NCBI GenBank assembly: GCA_041739085.1
Contig: JBGSON010000048.1
Coordinates: forward strand, 1-5,367
Length of the DNA stretch: 5,367 nt
Direction of reading: 5' to 3'
Source of the DNA: JBGSON01 sp041739085
GTDB taxonomy: Bacteria > Patescibacteriota > Gracilibacteria > CAIRYL01
The notes beneath the pieces were generated by a model that was given only the letters and a program-made list of their open reading frames with translations, was not told the origin of the DNA and ran no database searches. Shown piece by piece: positions 1 to 5,367 of this stretch. Position 1 is the first letter of the stretch; every line of letters starts with the position of its first letter. The position numbers and the translations under genes were made by a program.

Positions 1-2
1 AG

Positions 3-413
3 AGAGAAGGACTCCTAGAGCTCATCGGTCTCACGTGGATGATCTTCCTTGCTTTCGGATCATGGCTCCTCATTCCTGTGATTGGGAGTTATCAAGTGCT
101 CTCCGATTTTTTCAGCCTGCTCTTTGTTATTCTTGTCGAGGGTGCGTTTTTTGAGGCGATGCCCCTCGGGTATCTCCCCGGTGCCGCGATCATGAAGTGG
201 AGTAAAACTGCCTGGTGTATTTTTGTCGGCATCGTTTCGTTTATCCTCTTCCATACGATCTTCAATCCGAACAGCACGCTCAACTCGCTCACGAGCAATT
301 CCCCGTCACGGACATCCGTCATCATCCTCGGCGTCTATGCGGGGATGAGTTTCTGCGCATGGATATATCTTCTGCTGAAGAAAAAAGCAGAATTGAGCAA
401 AGAGAGAGCATAG
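3..413 (+). CDS. Unrecognised multi-pass membrane protein, C-terminal part (5' end outside window)
   Basis: The frame is open from the first bases of the window to a TAG stop at 411-413, so the true start probably lies upstream; an ATG at 39 exists but falls inside a hydrophobic helix and has no ribosome binding site. Counting from base 3, 136 residues are visible. They show four likely membrane helices at about 8-28, 33-52, 69-87 and 104-125, a polar Ser/Asn/Thr-rich loop at about 89-103, and a lysine-rich tail that should lie in the cytoplasm. The stretch MPLGYLPG followed by a Trp-rich helix and an HTIFNPN motif looks like a conserved block, but I cannot assign a family. A strong promoter 23 bases downstream separates it from the next gene, so the two need not be co-transcribed. 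No function is proposed. Confidence 0.7.
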   Translation, partial: REGLLELIGLTWMIFLAFGSWLLIPVIGSYQVLSDFFSLLFVILVEGAFFEAMPLGYLPGAAIMKWSKTAWCIFVGIVSFILFHTIFNPNSTLNSLTSNSPSRTSVIILGVYAGMSFCAWIYLLLKKKAELSKERA

Positions 414-435
414 GGAATCCCAAGAGAACGAAACA

Positions 436-464
436 TTGACAAAGTGGCGGGAAGAGACTATATT
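436..464 (+). promoter_or_regulatory. Sigma70-type promoter of the cyclase gene
   Basis: A perfect -35 box TTGACA at 436-441 is followed after exactly 17 bases by TATATT at 459-464, which matches the -10 consensus at five of six positions. Transcription should start about 7-9 bases after the -10 box, at 471-473; the first purine there is G473. This leaves almost no leader before the coding region. The promoter lies in the 59-base gap after the upstream membrane protein gene, so the cyclase gene probably has its own transcript. Confidence 0.75.
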
Positions 465-472
465 CACCCCCT

Positions 473-3169
473 GTGTTTTTTGGCATGACTGAGGAACCAC
501 GTAATACCGGCCCAGGAGAAAAACCGAGGACTGGTTCTGTTACTCTGACGAGAGAGCAAGTTGAAGCGATGAAAGAGCAGGCAAGAAGAGAAGCACTGTC
601 GGATGGAGGAGAAACAGGAGGAAAAAAGGATGCGGGAGAATCGATTCGGACCATCGGGGAAGAAATCTCAAACATCCGAAGTCGCGTAGCCGAAAGCATC
701 TGGAGAGCAATGTTTGCGATTGATACAACGCTCAATAAGCAGCCAAAATTCCAGAAGAGTTTTCCATTTGTCCGATTCGATGACATTAAAGATGAGGAGA
801 GGGAAAAGACTTGGGCTTATAAACTATATAAAAACGGAGTCTTCGTCGGCGCAGATATCGCCGCAACCCTCGCGGCTGTCGGTGCATGCGCGGTACCGTA
901 TATCATGCCGGAAACATTCGGATCTCTCGCGAATCCGCAGCACATGGTAAAGATCCGAGCGGCGCTCAATGTGTGGTTTGTAACCACAGGACTCATCTCC
1001 GCACGGGCGCTCGGAACAAAGGAAATCTTTAGCCCTGTCTCAGGGATAAATTTTGCCGCGATTCTCAACTTCGGACTCCCAGCAATTTTTGCAGTGGAGC
1101 TCATCCACGATGAGCAGATGATGGAGGATCTTACCGCTATCGGAAACGATACCACCAATGATCCTCATGACCATGCAAATATGATGAAGTTCTCAATAAA
1201 TGAGCATGGCGAGGCCATTGAGACACCACCCTCCCAGTTGCAGGGAACGGATCATGAAATGTCAACAGAACAGGCCCGGGCTGCTCGGGTTGGAAGGACA
1301 ACAAGGGCCATGCGGGGGCTCCGCGGACTCAGAATCCTTCGTGCCATGAAATCAGCAAGAGGAGCAATACGAGTGACTGCTGCGATACAAAAAATCCGTG
1401 ATCGGTATAAGGATGTCACACAAAAAGGGCTTGAAGAAGTCCAGACTGAAGAAGTGATCTCGCAGTCCATCATCCTTTTCGCACTCTTTCTCATGCTTGC
1501 CCTTGGTGTCAATCTGGAAGATCCGACCAATCACGGAGAAGCGATGGCCTATCTCGCAAAAATTGGAGCTTTTGTCGCCGTGCTTATCGGAGCCGAGCAG
1601 TTTATCACTGCAAAGATCAACAAAGTCGTTTTCGAGCCGATCAACCGGATCATTGAACAGATACGAGAAGAAGCCATGACGAATCCGAAAATTAAAAGGA
1701 GAATTCTCGATGCGTTTAACAAACCGAGGGAAACCTATAAAAAAATCGACATTATTTCAAGGAAATTCTTAGATCTTATGGGAGCAGTTGGTAAAACAAC
1801 TGACCCAATCGATGCCCATGTGAATGATGAATATGAAATTGGGGATTTTGAACAGACGATGGTCACGACCGACGTCAATGAGTGTACCCGTTTTATGGCG
1901 CTTATGCCGACGAAGTCCGCTGTACGGATTCTCAACGAGATGTATTTCAGAAAACTGAGTCAAGTCCTTCAATTTGGACCGGAATACGAAAGGGTTTTTG
2001 AGAATGATCCTGATCCGAGAGCGGTCCTGAATTTTTATAAGTTCGTCGGAGATGCGACCCTCATGAGTCAGCTTGCGGGGCAGGAACCAGAAATCATCCG
2101 CAATGTCATTGCCGCTATCTGGGAGACGAGGAAAATGCTCCATGGAACAAAAGTCGCCATCCATACTGATACCGTGAATCAAGTGATCCTTGAGGGGGGA
2201 AAGAACATAAAACAGCCGGATATCATGGGTGATGGAGTGAATATGCTTCATCGGGTCATCGAGCTCAACAAAGGATATGGAACAACGATCCTCATGTCGG
2301 AGGAGACATACCAACTTCTTCCGGAAGAAGTACAGTCGCAGTTCTTTTTTGTGGATTCCGTGACACCGATTGGAGGAGAGAAAAAGATCAATATCTATGC
2401 TTTTGGGATTGTATACATGCCGGCGACCGAGATGAGTGTTCCCGAAAAGATGGAATCAGAAAATCCTCTTGATCCGAATGAGGAAGTCGTCGAAAAAAGC
2501 GCGGAGGAGCAGATTAAAAATGTCCCAGAGTCGTGTCGGGATGAAGTTCGAAAAAAGATGGGAGAACTCGAAGAAGCCTTTATCAGCATGAATGACGAAC
2601 GAGTTTTTGAAATACTTGCAGAACTGAGAAACGATGAACGACTGAAGGGGACAATGAACTGGACAGAAGGACTTGAGCGCTATATGCGGGATCGCGGAGA
2701 GTTCCAGATGATCCCGGAAAAAGTCATTCCGATCGTCAAAAAGAGATCAGAGATGTTCCGGATCGCATACACGGGGCAAGGGATGCCGCTTTATGAGTAT
2801 CTCAAGGAACGCATTGGGAATGATAAGGCGCTCTCACTCGTCACCGCCTCGCGGAGAAAAATCGCGGAAAATCCGGAAGACGCAGCTGCCGAGATCATCG
2901 GGAAACTCTATTCCCAGGGAGCAAGAGAAGCTGTGGGAGATGAGCAGGAAACAGGAAATAGGATACGTGAGCTTGTCGGGAAAGTGCATGTCGACTTTGA
3001 TCTTGCGCGGGAGATATTAACTGAAGTAGTGAATGATGAAATCCTCAGAATCTACATGCCATGGGCGACAAACGTCCTTGGATACCTGAAAGATATCCCT
3101 CAAATCCCTCAAGACTGGAGGAAGAATGCGAGACGGATGACATCAAAATCAGGGAAATCGAAACTCTGA
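473..3169 (+). CDS. Membrane-bound class III adenylate cyclase with S4-like voltage-sensor helix
   Basis: Predicted to make cAMP from ATP at the inner face of the membrane. Residues are numbered from the GTG at 473; the ATG at 485 (residue 5) is an equally good or better start, and neither has a Shine-Dalgarno site. Order: charged N-terminal region 1-120; membrane helices at about 125-146, 162-180, 191-211; acidic, His-containing loop 212-267; basic helix 268-300 with Arg/Lys at every third residue (269 to 296), like S4 of voltage sensors; helices at about 331-348 and 361-380; linker 383-455 resembling a HAMP or coiled-coil transducer; cyclase domain 457-645; helical C-terminal region 646-898, unrecognised. 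The six canonical class III positions are present: metal-binding D467 and D527, purine-selecting K523 (in YKFVGD) and D583 (in PDIMGD), transition-state N590 and R594. The Lys/Asp pair indicates ATP rather than GTP. It probably works as a homodimer. The cyclase call is firm; voltage sensing is inference. Confidence 0.9.
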   Translation: MFFGMTEEPRNTGPGEKPRTGSVTLTREQVEAMKEQARREALSDGGETGGKKDAGESIRTIGEEISNIRSRVAESIWRAMFAIDTTLNKQPKFQKSFPFVRFDDIKDEEREKTWAYKLYKNGVFVGADIAATLAAVGACAVPYIMPETFGSLANPQHMVKIRAALNVWFVTTGLISARALGTKEIFSPVSGINFAAILNFGLPAIFAVELIHDEQMMEDLTAIGNDTTNDPHDHANMMKFSINEHGEAIETPPSQLQGTDHEMSTEQARAARVGRTTRAMRGLRGLRILRAMKSARGAIRVTAAIQKIRDRYKDVTQKGLEEVQTEEVISQSIILFALFLMLALGVNLEDPTNHGEAMAYLAKIGAFVAVLIGAEQFITAKINKVVFEPINRIIEQIREEAMTNPKIKRRILDAFNKPRETYKKIDIISRKFLDLMGAVGKTTDPIDAHVNDEYEIGDFEQTMVTTDVNECTRFMALMPTKSAVRILNEMYFRKLSQVLQFGPEYERVFENDPDPRAVLNFYKFVGDATLMSQLAGQEPEIIRNVIAAIWETRKMLHGTKVAIHTDTVNQVILEGGKNIKQPDIMGDGVNMLHRVIELNKGYGTTILMSEETYQLLPEEVQSQFFFVDSVTPIGGEKKINIYAFGIVYMPATEMSVPEKMESENPLDPNEEVVEKSAEEQIKNVPESCRDEVRKKMGELEEAFISMNDERVFEILAELRNDERLKGTMNWTEGLERYMRDRGEFQMIPEKVIPIVKKRSEMFRIAYTGQGMPLYEYLKERIGNDKALSLVTASRRKIAENPEDAAAEIIGKLYSQGAREAVGDEQETGNRIRELVGKVHVDFDLAREILTEVVNDEILRIYMPWATNVLGYLKDIPQIPQDWRKNARRMTSKSGKSKL

Positions 3170-3874
3170 TCAGTTCGGGAGAAGGTCGTATCCGTCGAGG
3201 TTTGAGAGTTTTTCGTTCCGCGAGAGTTCCGGATTGTAGATCTGGTAGAAGAGTTCGACGAGCTGTTGGGTATTGAGCTGTACCACCTGGAGATTGCAGT
3301 TCTCGAGGCCAACTTTGACGACATTGACCCTTTGAAGAAGGCCCTTTTTCAGGCTTTCAAATTCCCGATGGCGTTCCCTGATTTTCGGGAGCGAATCTTC
3401 CGGAGTGATATAATCCATGAATTTCCCGAATATGCCTTTTTTCTGATTCCGGAAGGGGTCATAGGGAACGATGACATAGAAGTTTTTTTCCATGATGTCT
3501 GCGTATTCCACGAGTTTTTTGATGTAATCGTGGTACTCGAGAGTCTGTTTCTGCAGCAGGTGATTCTGCTGCTTTTCTGCGATTTCCCGGAGTGTTTCGA
3601 GATATTTATCAATATCGAGTTTTTTTGATTTCACCAGGATCTGAATGGGGAATTCGAGAGTATTGAGAAATCCCTGGTATGCATAGATGAGGGAATTCTG
3701 TTCCGTCTCCGATTTCAAATTGAAATTCACACTTGAAGTCTGAAGGATCGACCGGAGGCCGCCGTTTTTGAGGACCACGATACTATCCTTGATCTCTGCC
3801 ACGGGAAGATAGAGTTGGGAGCTGTGCTGAGTTCCGGTTTTTTGCTGCTTCACACTGGTCGCTTCTTCAGGCAT
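3170..3874 (-). CDS. TraC-like protein (VirB4 N-terminal-type), type IV secretion/conjugation
   Basis: A 234-residue soluble protein resembling the TraC-like domain found as the N-terminal part of VirB4/TraC conjugation ATPases and, in Candidate Phyla Radiation genomes, often as a separate protein. The recognisable core is at about 25-85 (EIKDSIVVLKNGGLRSIL, then a block rich in Asn, Ser and Glu, then FPIQILVKSKKLDID), a charged helical segment at 86-130, and FYVIVPYDPF at 132-141. There is no Walker A or B motif, so the protein has no ATPase domain of its own; a partner ATPase would be needed and none lies downstream in the window. The gene follows the PrgI-like gene after 39 bases and is probably co-transcribed with it. 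The ATG at 3872-3874 has no Shine-Dalgarno site upstream. The TGA stop (TCA on the + strand, 3170-3172) directly touches the stop of the convergent cyclase gene. Family call is from remembered patterns. Confidence 0.8.
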   Translation of the reverse strand: MPEEATSVKQQKTGTQHSSQLYLPVAEIKDSIVVLKNGGLRSILQTSSVNFNLKSETEQNSLIYAYQGFLNTLEFPIQILVKSKKLDIDKYLETLREIAEKQQNHLLQKQTLEYHDYIKKLVEYADIMEKNFYVIVPYDPFRNQKKGIFGKFMDYITPEDSLPKIRERHREFESLKKGLLQRVNVVKVGLENCNLQVVQLNTQQLVELFYQIYNPELSRNEKLSNLDGYDLLPN

Positions 3875-3913
3875 TTTGAGTTGAAAAGAGATTGAGAAAT
3901 CGGATCCGCTGCG

Positions 3914-4615
3914 TCAGGGATTCACCGATGGATTGATCGTATCAACTGGTTTTGAGATTGGAGCCGGAGAACGCAGTTGTTCCAGAAGTGATGTTCCCGG
4001 TGTTCGTGGATTATTCGGGAGCTGAGGGGAGAATGAAGACATCGCCTGACTTATTCTCACTTCATGTCTGTCTTTTTCCGGTGCGCTTAAATGGAGGGCA
4101 AAGTCATCTTCGTGTTCATCGGGAACATTTTTCTCTTCATCCTTGAACTGGGAACTGTGGTCGAGGAGATGCGTGATCTCTTCCAGCGAGCTGAACTGTT
4201 TTCTCCCGGGCTTTGATGCGTCCGCCTTCGCCGCCTTTGCTTTCTTCTTGTCTTCGCTCTCCTTTGTGGTCGTACTCCCTATCTTTGCGGTGACAAACTG
4301 ATAGTGGAGCCTCACCGTCGGCCGTTTGTCCCAGTGTCTCCGCCTTGAATTGTGCATATGTTCCGCGAGGAGGAGAATCCATTTCAGGAAGCTCACATCG
4401 TTGATCCTGAGGAATGCAAATGCCGTGGAGAGGAAGAAGGGGATCGCGATGATGATGTAGTCGAATAATCCCAGGAAGAAGAGATCGCTCATGAAAAGGA
4501 ATATCATGTACGATATTCCTGCTCCGGCAGCACAGATGATGAGCTGCTTCAGGGTGAGAGGGCCTAAAATCTTATCCTCGATCTGTACGTCCGCTGGGAT
4601 TTTGTACTGGAGCAT
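3914..4615 (-). CDS. PrgI-family (VirB3-like) membrane protein of a type IV secretion system
   Basis: A 233-residue protein whose first 110 residues match the PrgI pattern: an N-terminal segment YKIPADVQIEDKILGPLTLKQ, then two closely spaced membrane helices at about 22-42 and 46-69, then an amphipathic segment with WILLLAEHMHNSRRRHWDKRP. PrgI proteins play the VirB3 role, an inner-membrane partner of the VirB4 ATPase in conjugation or type IV secretion. The remaining half (about 112-233) is hydrophilic, rich in Lys/Ala then Asp/Glu/His then Pro/Ser, and is probably disordered; PrgI proteins I know of from Firmicutes are much shorter, so this is a long cytoplasmic tail. The ATG at 4613-4615 lies about 19 bases from the predicted transcription start and has no clear Shine-Dalgarno site. 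The TraC-like gene follows on the same strand, which supports the type IV assignment. Confidence 0.85.
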   Translation of the reverse strand: MLQYKIPADVQIEDKILGPLTLKQLIICAAGAGISYMIFLFMSDLFFLGLFDYIIIAIPFFLSTAFAFLRINDVSFLKWILLLAEHMHNSRRRHWDKRPTVRLHYQFVTAKIGSTTTKESEDKKKAKAAKADASKPGRKQFSSLEEITHLLDHSSQFKDEEKNVPDEHEDDFALHLSAPEKDRHEVRISQAMSSFSPQLPNNPRTPGTSLLEQLRSPAPISKPVDTINPSVNP

Positions 4616-4640
4616 TTTTGCGATTTATTTCCGTCGTCTC

Positions 4641-4669
4641 ATTATACCTGATTTTCACAGAGAATACAA
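4641..4669 (-). promoter_or_regulatory. Promoter of the PrgI/TraC-like unit
   Basis: On the minus strand a perfect -10 box TATAAT (4646 down to 4641) is preceded, after a 17-base spacer, by TTGTAT (4669 down to 4664), which matches the -35 consensus at only its first three bases. The predicted transcription start near 4634 gives a leader of about 19 bases before the ATG at 4615. Confidence 0.6.
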
Positions 4670-4712
4670 TGAAAAGGCCTGTTGGGGAGGCGGAGAGATA
4701 GAGAGCAAAGCA

Positions 4713-4776
4713 AAAGGAAAAAGCACAGAACAGAGAAGAAATAATTTCTTCATTTTTCTTTTGTATTTTTTCCTTT
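4713..4776. repeat. Imperfect inverted repeat with a 17-base palindromic core in the divergent intergenic region
   Basis: The core at 4735-4751 is a perfect palindrome around a central A: GAAGAAAT-A-ATTTCTTC. Around it, AAAGGAAAAA at 4713-4722 is the reverse complement of TTTTTCCTTT at 4767-4776, and shorter matches (ACA/TGT, AGA/TCT) lie between. The left half is almost pure purine and the right half almost pure pyrimidine, so some of the pairing is expected from composition. It lies just upstream of the predicted mnmA -10 box and could be an operator for either divergent gene, or merely a structured spacer. The two flanking genes start here rather than end here, so a terminator would not be expected. 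Confidence 0.45.
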
Positions 4777-4792
4777 CTCTTTCCGATACAAT
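4761..4792 (+). promoter_or_regulatory. Possible mnmA promoter
   Basis: TACAAT at 4787-4792 matches the -10 consensus at five of six positions and would start transcription near 4799, about 15 bases before the mnmA ATG. The only -35-like hexamer nearby is TTGTAT at 4761-4766, with a 20-base spacer that is longer than normal, so the -10 box is the more reliable part. Confidence 0.4.
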
Positions 4793-4813
4793 ACCCCTAC
4801 TTTCTCCGGTTTC

Positions 4814-5367
4814 ATGAAAAAAAAGAAAGTGCTGGTCGGGATGTCCGGAGGTGTAGATTCTTCCGTGACAGCGTTTCTTCTGAAAAAAGAGGGATATGAA
4901 GTCATCGGAATTCATTTTGAACTCTGGAAGGACGAGGAGAGCGAGGGAGTCCACAATTCCAGAAAGAAACTCCCGTCTGAGCCAATCACCCCGGATGAAG
5001 TCGCACAAAGACTGGAGATCCCGTTTTTCCGGTTTGATTTTCGCGAGCGGTTCAAGCGTGAAGTCGTCCAGGGATTTCTCGATGAATTCCCCCTTGGCTT
5101 CACTCCAAACCCCTGTGTCGAATGCAACCGGAAAATCAAGTTCGGATATTTTTTGGAAAAAATGAATGACATGGATGCCCATTTCGTCGCGACCGGCCAT
5201 TATGCGAGGAACGTTTGGAATGAAGAAAGGAGGGCATGGAGTCTCTTCAACGGAATCGACCCGCTCAAAGATCAGTCCTATTTTCTCTACACGCTGACTC
5301 AGGAGAAATTGAAACACATTCTTTTTCCCCTCGGGGTGTATCACAAATCAGAGATTCGAAAAATCGC
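4814..5367 (+). CDS. mnmA: tRNA-specific 2-thiouridylase MnmA, N-terminal part (3' end outside window)
   Basis: MnmA transfers sulfur to C2 of uridine 34 in the wobble position of tRNAs for Lys, Glu and Gln, using ATP to activate the base. The 184 visible residues carry the family marks in order: the PP-loop GMSGGVDSS at 9-17 that binds ATP, TPNPCVECNRKIKF at 97-110 with the catalytic cysteine C104 (the one before Asn, equivalent to C102 of E. coli), ATGHYAR at 126-132, and KDQSYFLYTL at 152-161 used in tRNA binding and catalysis. The second catalytic cysteine lies beyond the window end. The position equivalent to Asp99 of E. coli is a cysteine (C101), giving a CxxC pair. The ATG at 4814 begins the conserved N-terminus (MKKKKVLVGMSGG); it is followed by a run of eight A and has no Shine-Dalgarno site. 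It is transcribed away from the PrgI unit. Confidence 0.96.
   Translation, partial: MKKKKVLVGMSGGVDSSVTAFLLKKEGYEVIGIHFELWKDEESEGVHNSRKKLPSEPITPDEVAQRLEIPFFRFDFRERFKREVVQGFLDEFPLGFTPNPCVECNRKIKFGYFLEKMNDMDAHFVATGHYARNVWNEERRAWSLFNGIDPLKDQSYFLYTLTQEKLKHILFPLGVYHKSEIRKI

Noticed and set aside
411..435. GGGAATCCC after the first gene as a possible terminator
   Set aside because: The stem is at most four base pairs with a one-base loop and no T-run follows.
322..786. 154-residue open frame on the minus strand across the start of the cyclase gene
   Set aside because: It lies antisense to a well-supported coding region and across its promoter; the Ser/Pro/Leu-rich translation looks like a shadow of the opposite strand.
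1769..2314. 181-residue minus-strand open frame antisense to the cyclase domain
   Set aside because: The plus strand here encodes the conserved catalytic residues; the antisense translation shows no recognisable domain.
3266..3628. 120-residue plus-strand open frame opposite the TraC-like gene
   Set aside because: Phe/Glu-rich antisense shadow of a gene with family similarity.
3167..3916. Possible reading of TGA as glycine (Gracilibacteria/Absconditabacteria code)
   Set aside because: Three genes end at TGA at sensible family ends, further TGA codons follow soon after in the frame of the TraC-like gene, and no conserved glycine position is missing.
4655..5344. 229-residue minus-strand open frame opposite mnmA
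   Set aside because: The plus strand carries unmistakable MnmA motifs, and the antisense frame runs through the promoter region.
1..5367. CRISPR arrays, tRNA or rRNA genes, insertion sequences
   Set aside because: No regularly spaced repeats, no rRNA-like or cloverleaf sequence and no transposase or terminal repeats were found on reading both strands.

Overview
The window looks like chromosomal DNA from an uncultured bacterium of the Candidate Phyla Radiation, or something close to it. Three things point that way: a PrgI-family protein followed by a stand-alone TraC-like protein (a pairing I associate with these genomes), start codons with no visible Shine-Dalgarno sequence, and tight gene packing. 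All complete genes read well with the standard bacterial code; TGA behaves as stop in three of them, which argues against the TGA=Gly lineages (Gracilibacteria, Absconditabacteria). The lineage is an inference from gene content only.

Layout from left to right. (1) 3-413, +: the C-terminal part of an unrecognised four-helix membrane protein, cut by the window edge. (2) 436-464: a near-consensus sigma70-type promoter. (3) 473-3169, +: an 898-residue protein with a six-helix membrane region, including a long S4-like helix with a basic residue at every third position, followed by a class III adenylate cyclase domain with its full catalytic set and a C-terminal helical region I cannot name. (4) 3170-4615, -: a two-gene unit, PrgI-like (VirB3-type) then TraC-like (VirB4 N-terminal type), both conjugation or type IV secretion proteins. 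Its last stop codon directly abuts the stop codon of the cyclase gene. (5) 4616-4813: a divergent intergenic region with a promoter on each strand and an imperfect inverted repeat. (6) 4814-5367, +: the start of mnmA, the tRNA 2-thiouridine synthase, cut by the window end.

The genes form separate transcription units and do not make one pathway. The item most worth attention is the predicted voltage-sensor-like adenylate cyclase. If the S4 reading is right, it would be a single protein linking membrane potential to cAMP synthesis, an architecture better known from ciliates and apicomplexans than from bacteria. No cAMP receptor is in the window.
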